This document shows positions 55,801-63,379 of a stretch of 64,000 nt of DNA, in pieces. This stretch comes from Omphiscola glabra. Taxonomy: Eukaryota > Mollusca > Gastropoda > Lymnaeidae. How positions within the stretch are numbered: the stretch's first letter is position 1; every line of letters starts with the position of its first letter. Location: assembly GCA_964017045.1 (NCBI GenBank), contig OZ024808.1, positions 23,812,918-23,876,917 on the forward strand. The letters run 5' to 3'. The position numbers were made by a program, and so were the translations under genes. Below the pieces are notes generated by a model. That model had not been told where the DNA came from, did no database searches, and saw only the letters and a program-made list of their open reading frames with translations.

Positions 55801-57661
55801 TGTATGGGAAACCCATGAAGTGAGTGAAGTAGTGGAGTGACGTGACCACGTTTCTTTGCCTTTAGAATTAGCCTAGCAGCTGAATTTTGAACTTTCTGCA
55901 GTTTTTCTATGAAATATCCGAAAACACATCTTGTTTCAGTAGAATCCGGAACTATAGCAGCGCATCGCATTCTGCGCATGTCACGTAAACTTCTAGCGAG
56001 AATGTTGAGTGTTGGCATTCAATCAGTGTTATATTGACACCGGGTCGTAGCTATTCTTAAAAATATGTTACCTCTATTCAGTGGCGTAGCAACGGCTTGG
56101 CATTGGGGCAGTTGCCAAGGGCGCCGGCCTGCGCCAGTTCAAAAGGGCGCCGCTAAATCTCTAATTTTTTAATTTGTATTATTTAAAAAATAAATTAGCC
56201 AAGGGCGCCAAAAACCCAGTTACGCCTCTGCCTCTATTAGATTGGTTGATTAAATTAGAGGCGCACCCCTTAATGATGAAATACTTCACAACGTGTACGG
56301 AAGATTTGGTAGCAAGATATCAAAATATAGAAGAAACATTGGTAAGGGAAGAAGAGTTTTTTTGGGGCCAAACTAATCATGGAGACCTTCTCTGAAAAAA
56401 AATTTATAAGTGGGAATATTTGAGTAAACCATACCAATATCACAACATAAACGGTCTTATCTTTTCTTAATTTAATTTTATTTTCAGCATAGAAAACAAC
56501 TTAGAAATATCAACAATTTTTCAATTCAAATAACTTGTGTATTTCTGTGTTTTGGAGAGATTCAACCTGCCGTATAATAATTTGTGTCTAAATTTGCCGA
56601 TACTTGTTTTCTTGTTAGCCTTGTGCTACTGACTGCCTGCTTAGTGCTGGGGGATGTAAATTAGAACTCTGTATGAATTAAGTCATAGATTATATTTACA
56701 AGATCAGTCCCTGTAAAGTATAAACTGTCTAATACGTCTTATCCCTCTGTTCCCCATCTGTTCGCTCAGACGGCAACTGTGACGCCGTGGGGCCGTTGTC
56801 TTCCTGCCAGCTGGCGTCAGGAGCCCCAGTCGGTCAGTGCAACTGGAAGCCATTTCTCAATTTCTCCAGCCCAAACACAACAAAAATCGTCACAGACCTC
56901 GAGAAGAATTGTAACCTGAATGGTTTCTGCAGGTATAACTCTCAACTTTTATTATTAAGTCACAGGTAGTGAGATGAATGTATCGTCTATGTACTAAATT
57001 AAAACGTGTGATTTTTGTGTTAAACACGAAAACAAAGATGTTTGCAGAATTGAAAGACATAGTATTGGGGTAACCATAAAAGACAGGGAGAGGCGTAGCT
57101 AAGGGGGCAGGGGAACAGATGTCCCTAGGCGCCAGACTGGTTAGGGGCGCCAAAATGTGCTTTAATATTTTTTCATAATGGGTTTGAGAGTTGAAAAAGA
57201 AAGGGGGGGCTCTTTAAAATGAATCTTGATCCCGGGCGCCGAACACCCTAGCTACGCCTCCGAAGACAGGGGTAGATTACAATAACATTACTCTTTATGT
57301 ACATGTTAATACATGTATGTTTGATTTGTTTTCATTCGTTTGCATTGTACATGTTGTAGTTTTTTTTTCTAGACCAGAATGCACAACGGTCGTTGAGAGT
57401 TTACGCTCACACCCTTGCTTGACAGGAGAGGCTGGGAAACTAGTCAAGTACCTTCTGGCAACGAGCAAGCAGGGCCTTGAACTCCTCGGTCGACTTCACT
57501 CGTGCCCCACCGGTCAGACGCTGAGCTGTGTCCAGGACTGCCCGACCGTCTGCAGGTCGCAGGAGAAGGGGCTCAGTGGTGCCCGCGGAAACGCCTCCGG
57601 TGTTGGTCTCGTCTCCTTTTTCTGTACCATCGTTGTTGTAATGAAGCCATATTTTATGTAA
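42491..57661 (+). CDS. Temptin-domain / copper type II ascorbate-dependent monooxygenase fusion (DBH/MOXD-like)
   Basis: Eleven exons join in one frame: 42491-42680, 43708-43837, 48953-49054, 50260-50436, 51406-51566, 52508-52682, 53664-53771, 54411-54507, 54714-54874, 56770-56932, 57373-57661; about 583 residues plus a missing first exon. A hydrophobic stretch (LWVAAALSLTAA) before YPSYQ is the end of a signal peptide. Residues about 13-108 are a temptin domain. The rest matches the two-domain copper monooxygenase fold, with CuH ligands HHM (exon 4) and the His of IHYNNP (exon 6), and CuM ligands HMH (exon 7) and the Met of DEMCFGF (exon 9). Family members hydroxylate amine or peptide substrates with ascorbate and oxygen in secretory compartments; the substrate here is unknown. 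A Cys-rich C-terminal region ends in a hydrophobic tail, possibly a GPI signal. Three of its exon ends are copied into downstream minisatellites. Confidence 0.88.
42811..43075 (+). repeat. 15-bp minisatellite (GGTTGTTTAATTATG)n
   Basis: About 17 tandem units with few substitutions, in the intron after the first temptin exon. It does not copy exon sequence. Confidence 0.95.
43859..44336 (+). mobile_element. Helitron-like non-autonomous repeat, copy 2
   Basis: Begins TATATATATTACGCTTCTGG and ends GGCGGGCCATATCTAGT. It shares about 430 bp with copies at 35.6 kb, 44.6/45.3 kb and, more diverged, 50.7 kb. The constant CTAG-T end fits Helitron-type elements, but no 5' TC or rolling-circle protein is present, so the class is a guess. 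A G run sits inside. Confidence 0.5.
44730..45305 (-). mobile_element. Penelope-like element 3' fragment with GIY-YIG coding end and hammerhead-like core
   Basis: On the minus strand the sequence encodes CKMCGKLYVKETGRRL, a stop, DRFREHLYNINKQ, then PVSKHFNSTNHDD and MENKLITRFGTL. This matches the GIY-YIG endonuclease end of Penelope-like retroelements, with one in-frame stop. Downstream of it (plus 44822-44844) is CTGATGAAGGCATGTGCCGA followed by AAC. A 15-bp direct repeat, ATTACAAATAATTCT, flanks the insert at 44715-44729 and 45306-45320, and the insert splits a Helitron-like repeat. The element is 5'-truncated and inactive. Confidence 0.85.
44822..44844 (-). ncRNA. Hammerhead-ribozyme-like core in a Penelope-like element
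   Basis: Minus strand CTGATGA, then a GGCA/TGCC helix with a short loop, then GAAAC. These are the conserved catalytic strands and helix II of a hammerhead. Penelope-like elements are known to carry such ribozymes beside their terminal repeats. Helix III and the NUH cleavage site were not identified, so activity is unproven. Confidence 0.5.
45735..45990 (+). repeat. 32-bp minisatellite (GTAGCACCTACATCCCAGTG plus about 12 bases)
   Basis: Eight diverged units around CACCTACATCCCAGTGCCTATATAA in an intron of the temptin-monooxygenase gene. Confidence 0.85.
46075..46432 (+). repeat. AT-rich ~42-bp tandem repeat
   Basis: Units of ATTATAAAGATTATTATAAA followed by CATCATAAATCTGTATG, about eight copies with variants, just before the 18-bp satellite. 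Confidence 0.8.
46509..48548 (+). repeat. 18-bp satellite array, about 2 kb, in an intron of the temptin-monooxygenase gene
   Basis: Roughly 110 copies of CCCCTCTAGGCTCGTRGT, with R in long runs of G or A. A larger unit is visible: a rare block with CTCGGTCC, CTCTTAGTCC and CTATGCTCGTGG near 47556-47830 recurs near 48112-48210. Long open frames on both strands (SRLVVP, EPRGDY repeats) are by-products of the period being divisible by three. Confidence 0.95.
49055..50259. other. Intron between temptin-monooxygenase exons, no further feature
   Basis: Holds a T run near 49543 and AT-rich sequence. Open stretches at 49491-50114 lack family motifs. Confidence 0.4.
50700..50990 (+). mobile_element. 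Diverged copy of the Helitron-like repeat
   Basis: Segments such as AATTCACAATAACTCCGCTA, TGCGTAATATTTTCTT and GGGTGGATCATTAGAA match the interior of the other copies. It lies in the intron after exon 50260-50436. Confidence 0.4.
50985..51175 (+). mobile_element. LINE 3' end, same family as 38.8-39.7 kb
   Basis: GGCGGAAGCAGCTGTGAAGA, ...CATTCGTGTGCGGGACATGC, CATTAGCCACACAAAGCTGC, ending ATCTATCGTCTCTCGTAGAC. Near-identical to the minus fragment at 38805-39062. Intronic. Confidence 0.65.
51548..52080 (+). repeat. About 43-bp degenerate repeat derived from an exon end and donor site
   Basis: The end of exon 51406-51566 (AGGGTCAGGCTAGAG) and its donor GTGAGAG recur about seven times as GGGTTCGGGCTAGAGGTGAG-like units, with GTGATGGGACTAG spacers. 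The copies decay towards 52080. The copies directly follow the exon, so the exon/intron border is the likely seed. Confidence 0.8.
52759..53206. mobile_element. TIR element (MITE-like), about 448 bp
   Basis: The left side holds GTTGGACTGCG and two tandem copies of GACGACGATGAGTCGATTG with TTTTGTCACGTGA. The right side carries the reverse complement (ACTCATCGTAGTCCAAC, TATCACGTGACAAAACA, CTTACTCGTA). The inverted arms are about 70 bp and contain the E-box CACGTG. No target duplication was seen. Confidence 0.6.
53207..53600 (-). mobile_element. Second Penelope-like element 3' fragment
   Basis: Minus strand encodes MIYMENRLITRFGTLAPNG, then INQIHNFT and a stop, the same C-terminus as the copy at 44.7-45.3 kb. 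It is followed by non-coding sequence ending with the CTGATGA...GCCGAAACG motif near 53281-53305. It abuts the right end of a TIR element. Confidence 0.75.
53281..53305 (-). ncRNA. Degraded hammerhead-like core in the second Penelope-like fragment
   Basis: Minus strand reads CTGATGAAGTCATTTGCCGA then AACG. The catalytic strands are kept, but helix II has a mismatch compared with the 44.8-kb copy. Confidence 0.35.
53735..54196 (+). repeat. 42-bp minisatellite made from an exon end and its 5' splice site (HMH copper-ligand exon)
   Basis: About 11 units of 42 bp start inside exon 53664-53771. Each unit copies the exon end encoding VLNHMHYLG plus the first intron bases (NILVA if read through). 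The first five units keep the donor (TCTAG before GTAATATT, at 42-bp steps from 53771); later ones have GC or other changes. The exon frame stays open through the array to a stop at 54194-54196. The second His is kept in the first three units and becomes Asn afterwards. Confidence 0.9.
54839..55257 (+). repeat. 63-bp minisatellite made from an exon end and its 5' splice site (Met-ligand exon)
   Basis: About seven units of 63 bp start at the end of exon 54714-54874. Each repeats the coding end (MYPKDAVVA / MHPKDVVVP) followed by the donor GTAAGT and about 30 intron bases. Perfect GTAAGT occurs after 54874, 54937, 55000, 55063, 55126 and 55189; the seventh copy is GTAACA. The unit is 21 codons and stays open in the exon frame throughout. 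Confidence 0.9.
55430..56020 (-). mobile_element. LINE 3' end (KTYGERSF family) interrupted by a MITE
   Basis: Minus strand reads YFIEKLQKVQNSAARLILKA, KKRGHVTPLLHSLHGFPIQA, an RT thumb segment of CR1/L2-type LINEs, followed by the 3' UTR shared with 36.0-36.85 kb. The MITE at 55602-55787 sits inside. Intronic. Confidence 0.75.
55602..55787. mobile_element. hAT-type MITE (CAGTGGCGTAGTGAG termini)
   Basis: Exact 8-bp target duplication ATCATTGC (55594-55601, 55788-55795). It is 186 bp and the reverse-oriented sibling of 2118-2302. Confidence 0.9.
56079..56230. mobile_element. 152-bp hAT-type MITE
   Basis: Termini CAGTGGCGTAGCAACGG and GTTACGCCTCTG. Exact 8-bp target duplication CCTCTATT (56071-56078, 56231-56238). 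Sibling of 4324-4475 with only a few differences, so both are young. Confidence 0.9.
56770..57661 (+). other. C-terminal Cys-rich exons with hydrophobic tail of the temptin-monooxygenase
   Basis: Two last exons encode a Cys-rich extension (GNCDAVGPLSSCQ, then SCVQDCPTVCRSQ). It ends in a small-residue stretch (GARGNASG) followed by about 20 mostly hydrophobic residues (VGLVSFFCTIVVVMKPYFM), then TAA at 57659-57661. This could be a GPI-attachment signal or a tail anchor; neither is proven. An AATAAA follows 16 bases after the stop. Confidence 0.75.
57089..57263. mobile_element. hAT-type MITE (GAGGCGTAGCTA termini)
   Basis: AGAGGCGTAGCTA and TAGCTACGCCTCCGA ends, 8-bp duplication AGACAGGG (57081-57088, 57264-57271). 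In the last intron of the temptin-monooxygenase gene. Confidence 0.75.
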
Positions 57662-57676
57662 ATGTTGAAGTAGCAA

Positions 57677-57682
57677 AATAAA
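57677..57682 (+). terminator. Candidate polyadenylation signal of the temptin-monooxygenase gene
   Basis: AATAAA starts 16 bases after the TAA stop at 57659-57661. If used, the 3' UTR would be very short. Confidence 0.45.
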
Positions 57683-57847
57683 AAAATTTGAATATTCAGA
57701 TATGATGAACTAACTATCGGGTCTCAAACATTGACTGAACATTCTCCTCGATGACTCTGTAAAGCGCTATAAATGCTACATTCATGTACATGTAGTTATG
57801 GCAAAGAGATGGTATTTTTAACATAGTATGGCGTGCTAGCTCTAGAT

Positions 57848-58157
57848 CAGTGGTTCTCAACCTTCCTAATGCCGTGACCCTTTAATACAGTTCCCATTGT
57901 TGTGACGACCTTGTAGTTATGGCAAAGAGATAGTACTTTTAACATAGTATGGCGTGCTAGCTCTAGATCAGTGGTTCTCAACCTTCCTAATGCAGTGACC
58001 CTTTAATACAGTTCCCATTGTTGTGGCGACCTCCAAACGCAAAATTACTTTCGTGATACGTCATAACTGTAGAGTTTGTGTGTTTTCTTAGGCGACCCCT
58101 GGGAAAGGATCGTGCGGCCCCCACAAGGGGTCGCGACACACAGATTGAGAACCGCTG
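57848..58157. mobile_element. hAT-type MITE with internal tandem duplication
   Basis: Termini CAGTGGTTCTCAACC and GATTGAGAACCGCTG; target duplication CTCTAGAT (57840-57847, 58158-58165). A 121-bp segment covering flank plus element start is tandemly duplicated (57792-57912, 57913-58033), so the left terminus and target site appear twice. Confidence 0.85.
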
Positions 58158-58780
58158 CTCTAGATCAAATCCACCAACTTTCCCCGTGATTAACTCAAGA
58201 CACTCATTGGTTGCTTTTTGAATTTTCTATTAAAAATTGTTAGTGAGGAAGTTTTTTTTTTCTTTTAAATTTTTAAAATAAATACATTTTTAACTATGTG
58301 TCCCGATTGTTCAAAATGTTATAGAAAATCCAATACATAACTTTACATGTGTTATACGATTCTTCTTTTTTATATGTATAGTTTGTGGTGTACTCTTGGT
58401 TTTCCATTTGCCTTACTTTAAACGCTTGGAATGTTCGCATTTATTTTAGTTTCTGTTAGAATTTTACGGCGTTCTTTACGTTCTTTGTCCGTGTGACGAA
58501 CTGCTAATTGTTAGGGGAGGGGGAATTATTCAACAGATCAATGATCTTTAGGACAAATGGATCTTTATTGAAAAAACAAAACAACACAACACCAGCATGT
58601 CTTCTCGTGATCTGCTTTAGCTCTGCGACTCCATTACTGCTACTAGCCATAACAACCAACACTGTCGTCTCCCATGTCCCCATACGTCACAAAATACAAA
58701 GCACATAGCAACATAGTACCGGTTAAATTTGCAGGAAGCCGATGGAGATCTCTAAGAGCCGGGGGTGAAGTGACACGTTT
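58158..58780. other. Intergenic, no gene recognised
   Basis: AT-rich; chance frames only. Confidence 0.4.
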
Positions 58781-59275
58781 CAGCGTGATAGGTTGACGGC
58801 AAGTGGGTCAATTAGCCGTCCGAAGATTTTTTTGCCCCAACCCAGAATAGAGAAACACACAACCAAAAGTGACTTTAATATGAAGGATTAAAAAATAGAG
58901 ACAAATTCTGCCTTAGCATAAATCTAGAGATCAATGGAATCTTGTCTTATAAAACGCTGCATTGAGACACTAACGAACCAACAAACATTGAGAAGCCAGT
59001 ATAGGAACTGCTCATTCCTACCAAAGACAATCAGGGACTGGAACAGTCTTTCAAAAGGAACAGTTGAGGCGAAAACACTTGACTCATTTACGTCTATTGC
59101 CTCAGGCCTTCCAACCCCCAGTGCATATACCCTCACACAGTTACTCTTGTAACCAGTGAAATATCCTCATCAACACCAGGCACAGAAACATTGCAAATCC
59201 CATCTACATTCATAGGAGCCATAATGATCAATAAATTGATCGTGGGCCCTTAATATATAGAAGAAGAAGAAAATG
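58781..59275 (+). mobile_element. LINE 3' end with RT C-terminus (GAA-tail family), plus strand
   Basis: Reads LRSQYRNCSFLPKTIRDWNS, LSKGTVEAKTLDSFTSIASG, LPTPSAYTLTQ, then a 3' UTR ending TTGATCGTGGGCCCTTAATA and (GAA)n at 59262-59270. This is the best copy of the family here. The upstream part 58781-58970 also matches 60425-60590. Confidence 0.75.
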
Positions 59276-59592
59276 AACATACGATTGACTCCAATATTGA
59301 CTCAACTTGTTTTTAATCAATATTTTTATTCTGCCAAAATGATGATTTGGTCATGAAGATAAACAATAAAAAAATCTGGCACCGACGGGCAGAATTTGCG
59401 ATCTCAACACATTACCTAAAACTAAAACGTTCATTCTAATAGAAAAATTAAGATGCATAATAATTTTTTTCCCAATAAAAGTATGTCTTGGTTTCACGTG
59501 ATGGTGATAATGTTTCTTTTGAAAAGAATTCTTTATTAAGACATCGGGGCTATGACGCGTTCAGTCATAACAAAACAGTTATGAATCATCAG

Positions 59593-59786
59593 CAGCGGCA
59601 TAGCTAGAGTGTTTGGCGCCCGGGGACAAGATTAATTTTAAAGCGCCCTCTTTTCCTTTTTTCAACTCTCAAACCCATTATTTTCATCAATAAAATTATA
59701 CCAAAGCACATTTTGGCGCCCCTATCTAGCTGGCGCCCGGGTACATCTGTACCCCTTGCCCCCCCCCCCCTTATGCTACGCCTCTG
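59593..59786. mobile_element. hAT-type MITE (CAGCGGCATAGCTAG termini)
   Basis: Ends CAGCGGCATAGCTAG and TATGCTACGCCTCTG; exact 8-bp target duplication ATCATCAG (59585-59592, 59787-59794). A C run lies near the right end. Confidence 0.85.
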
Positions 59787-59831
59787 ATCATCAGTCCATC
59801 ACTACCATTAAAAACGTGTCTCGCAATTATT

Positions 59832-59837
59832 TTTATT
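59832..59837 (-). terminator. Candidate polyadenylation signal of the ACADM-like gene
   Basis: TTTATT on the plus strand reads AATAAA on the minus strand, about 110 bases past the stop of the last exon. Confidence 0.45.
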
Positions 59838-59946
59838 TTTTTAAACACAAGACAGAAAAATTGTTCAACATAAATCTAGGCACACAAGACTTTGTCTTAA
59901 CAACCCGTCCGTAGCAGCTGTCACCAATCGCATGTATTCGTAAATT

Positions 59947-62479
59947 TTATGCAAAATTTTGGGCTTGCGTGAGGAGGTCACGAGAAATGATTAGACGCTG
60001 TATCTGTGATGTACCTTCATAGATCTGGGGAAAGATTTGAGAAATGTGCCGTAATGAATTGATTGTATTGCAACCAGGTCTGTTGTTGCTGAGACGTCAC
60101 AGTTACGGTTTATCAAAAATTATTTGGTATTCAACTGCAGCACAATGGACAGAGAGTAATGTAAACATATTTGAAAGCTGGAAATTTGGATAAGCACACG
60201 AACAAGAAACAGCAATGATTTTAGATGAATACAAAATTTGGCGTCGAATTGGAGTTGTAGCTCATTTGGAAACAAAATTTTGTAACGCTTGGACCCACTG
60301 GGTATTTTCTCAAAATACCCGGGCCCGGTGTTCAAAAAAAAACAACAACTGCACCCGGTTAAGACCTAGTGGTAAATGTTTTCTCCGTTGAAAGACCCAT
60401 TTCCACAAAAAAATTGCCCGAACTAACTTTCTTGACGTGAAGTGGGTCAATTAGCCGTCCCAAGATTTTTTCCCCCCACACAAGAAAGACAAACACGAAC
60501 AAAAGCTAAGTTAAAAAGGATTTTGAAAAAGAGAAAAAAAAAATGTCCCCACGTATATATCCAGCGATCAACGGACTCCTGTCTTATAAAACACACTACG
60601 TCTGTCGCTATGCACCGCTGACAAGCTCGCGTACGCGTTCAAGAAGCGTGCGTTTCAGCACCTGCTACTTTTGGCGCACACTGCGCATAAACGGTGCCGC
60701 AGAATAAATGAACGTTGATGCTGGTTTGAATTTAAAGGGGAACAACTCACCGTGTATATCTTGGCATCCCTCATCAATTTTTCAACCGGGTAGTCTGTAT
60801 TATAGCCGTTACCTCCGAATATCTACAACAGTGCAGACGATAATAGTTAATATTCACAATTAAATAGCAGTAATGTCAATATTCAATAGTATGTGCAACT
60901 GTCAGGTTGTGACTGAATGGACTAAAAGTTCATTAGATTGATGTTCAAGTTCTCATTCCATGTACAACAAAGAATCTTTGATACATTCTCCATCAAAAAA
61001 TGATTTTCGTAAAATCCAAACTATTATTCTTTCTGTCCCTAAGACTCGCACAAAAACATACGGTGAAAGATCTTTCTCTTACTGTGCCCCCAAACAATGG
61101 AATTCTCTTCCACTACACATCAGAAATATAAAAACCATCACAGCCTTCAAAACTGCACTCAAAACACACCTCTTTAAACTTTACTATCCTGACTGATTCC
61201 CCCTCTGAAAGTTAAACGATGCTGCTGAGTGCCGTCCATGGCTTCACATGTAAATTGTTATGGAATGGTTGGTTTTTAATTTATATTTTTTAAGTTCACT
61301 TTAATTTGCATGTACAGCGTGGTGAGCCCAGCCCTAGGCATACTCCCTCCCCTGTTGCATTCGTTGATTCCACCCCTCCCCGTCTATGCGTACAACCAGC
61401 TCGGGAGGTGTGGTTGTAGGAAATATAAGTGTGTCTTTTTAAGGAAAAGTTGGGGGATACAATTAGTTTTAGTTTAATAGAAATACTTTTAACACATCAA
61501 CTTTCACCACCTGGTGGTCACATTTACCAACTGGTGGCCAGATTTACCACCTGGTGGCCACACTTACCACCTGGTGGTCACACTTACCACCTGGTGGCCA
61601 CACTTACTACCTGGTGGTCACACTTACCACCTGGTGGTCACACTTACCACCTGGTGGCCACACTTACCACCTGGTGGTCACACTTACCACCTGGTGGCCA
61701 CACTTACTACCTGGTGGTCACACTTACCACCTGGTGGTCACACTTACCACCTGGTGGCCACACTTACCACTTGGTGGTCACACTTACCACCTGTTGGTCA
61801 CATTTACCAACTGGTGGTCAGCCTTACCACCTGGTGGTCACACTTACCACCTTATGGTCACACTAACCAACTGGTGGCCATCCTTGCCACCTGGTGGCCA
61901 CACTTACCACCTGGTGGTCACACTTACTGTTAACTCAACTGGACTTCCTCAAAATGATTCCCCTGCGACCTGGCGTTTCCATTAAAATTTATTGTAACTC
62001 GCTCACTTATGATGGACTGCATTCTAACATCAGTCCTATAGGCCCTACTGCCTGGTGGTCACACTTCCGTAACTCACTCACTTATGCCACATGGACTGCG
62101 ATCTAATACCAGTCCTAGGTCCTACCTCCTGGTAACTCACCTGGGCTACATTCTAAACATCACCACTAGGCCCTACAATGCCATAGGGGGGGGGCATCAC
62201 GGGCTAACACCTATGTAACTCACCTGGGCTACATTCTTTCGAGCCCCCCCCCCCCCCTTTCCTGTTGGTTATTTTATAACACACACAAGAACGGCAACTC
62301 ACCTGGACTGCATCCGCAGCAGACTTATTCGCCACATCAGCAGCCAAAGCCTTAGCAATGGATGCATAGTAAGTGTTCTGTCTGCCCTGGTCAATCTCCC
62401 AGGCTGCTCGTTGTGTCAGTAGTCTGACGGCCTCGACGCCCATGGCCATGTCAGCCAACATGAAGGCCACTGCTTGATG
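59947..62479 (-). CDS. ACADM: Medium-chain acyl-CoA dehydrogenase, last three exons (5' part not in window)
   Basis: Minus-strand exons 62479-62303, 60822-60751 and 60024-59947 are all phase 0 and join without gaps. They encode [20 protein letters not shown] with [20 protein letters not shown]; then [20 protein letters not shown]; then [12 protein letters not shown] and a stop. This is the C-terminal helical domain of the mitochondrial FAD enzyme that starts beta-oxidation of medium-chain acyl-CoAs. The Glu of YEGT is the catalytic base in this family, and IFGGNG and [10 protein letters not shown] are family hallmarks. About 109 residues are seen; roughly three quarters of the protein is upstream. 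The end ([12 protein letters not shown]) differs from the usual animal C-terminus. Upstream exons would lie above 62.5 kb; none was recognised to 64 kb. Confidence 0.9.
60425..60590 (+). mobile_element. Dispersed repeat in the ACADM intron
   Basis: GTGGGTCAATTAGCCGTCC, GATCAACGGACTCCTGTCTT recur at 58.8-58.97 kb; a reversed piece (GGACGGCTAATTTACTCACT) is at 50.58 kb. Unclassified, probably LINE-related. Confidence 0.5.
60958..61355 (+). mobile_element. LINE 3' end (KTYGERSF family) in the ACADM intron
   Basis: Reads [54 protein letters not shown] and a stop, then 3' UTR with GCGTGGTGAGCCCAGCCCTA. Antisense to the host gene. Confidence 0.8.
61505..61928 (+). repeat. 20-bp minisatellite with palindromic CCACCTGGTGG core
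   Basis: About 21 units of CACTTACCACCTGGTGGTCA or the GCCA variant lie in the ACADM-like intron. The core is an inverted repeat and contains an E-box type CACCTG. On the gene's minus strand each intact unit reads GGTAAGTGTG, a near-perfect 5' splice-site consensus. GTCA/GCCA variants recur with a period of about five units. Three forward frames stay open only because of the repeat; no protein is implied. Confidence 0.9.
61990..62320 (-). repeat. Degenerate repeats of the ACADM exon end and donor site
   Basis: The exon end and donor read GATGCAGTCCAG then GTGAGTTGCC on the minus strand. Intron sequence contains related copies (plus-strand GTAACTCACCTGGGCTACAT at about 62132 and 62215, and GTAACTCACTCACTTATG or GTAACTCGCTCACTTATG at about 62070 and 61994), spaced about 75-85 bases apart and increasingly diverged. 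Confidence 0.55.
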
Positions 62480-62535
62480 CTGTCGATACATATAAGGCAC
62501 CCGTTAAGCCAATGACAAAAAACGATGTCTTAATT

Positions 62536-62739
62536 CAGTGGTTCTCAACCTGTGAGTCGCGACACCTTTGGGAGTCGAACCACCCTTTCACAGGGTTCGC
62601 CTAAGATCATCGGAAAACACATATGCTCTACAGTTATGAAGTAGCGACTAAATTAATTTTGTGGTTGGGGGGGGGGGGCTGCCACAACATGAGGAACTGT
62701 GTTAAAGGGTGGCGGCATTGGGAAGGTTGAGAACCACTG
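62536..62739. mobile_element. hAT-type MITE (CAGTGGTTCTCAACC termini)
   Basis: Exact 8-bp target duplication TCTTAATT (62528-62535, 62740-62747), ends CAGTGGTTCTCAACC and GGTTGAGAACCACTG, with an internal G run. Confidence 0.9.
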
Positions 62740-62747
62740 TCTTAATT

Positions 62748-63039
62748 AATAAATAATGCAAAAGTTAAACTATCATTCACTGTGCCAACCCTGAAATAAC
62801 TATTACATGAAATGTATTCTTAATTTATTGTTTGAATGCTAAAATATTTAAGTCACCTAACAGCAATTTTTTTATATGTCTAGCTGGAACAGGCGCAACC
62901 ACGCTGCGCCTGTGAAATGCGGGAAGGTGTGAGTAATCTCTAGTAATAAATCCAGATGTCGCCACATGTATCCAACATATATCATGCCACAAGTGTCATC
63001 ATCATTTTTCTCTAATAAACCGCCATGTGGTCATATCAG
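62748..63039. other. Upstream of the ACADM exons, no further exon recognised
   Basis: No acyl-CoA dehydrogenase motif was found on the minus strand here or up to 64 kb, so the preceding exon is probably outside the window. Confidence 0.35.
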
Positions 63040-63225
63040 GACTGAGTAAATACTTCAGAGGAAGACAGAGAAAAAGATGGGAAGATAAAATCAAAGAATG
63101 GACGGGATTACAACTAGGCGATGCTATGCATAGGGCAGGAGACCGAGAGGAATGGAGAAGAATAGTTTTTATGTCATCTGTGGCGCCCCAACGGTCGAAG
63201 GACTACGGGACCTGATGATGATGAA
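63040..63225 (+). pseudogene. LINE reverse transcriptase C-terminal fragment
   Basis: Reads RGRQRKRWEDKIKEWTGLQL, then AGDREEWRRIVFMSSVAPQR: the C-terminus of the LINE family whose RT fragment opens the window. It is broken upstream. Confidence 0.7.
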
Positions 63226-63379
63226 ATATTTCAGATGTCACTGGAATTATAAGGGAAATAATTCGTACCGGGGCTTAACCGGGTGCAATTTTTTTTTTAC
63301 ACCGGTCCCGGTGGATCCAAGTGTAAGCATGACGCACCAGAATCAAAATATATATAAAAGATGGAAAAGTCCAGTTATC

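Noticed and set aside
61429..61985. Three overlapping ~140-residue proteins
   Set aside because: Frames of the 20-bp minisatellite.
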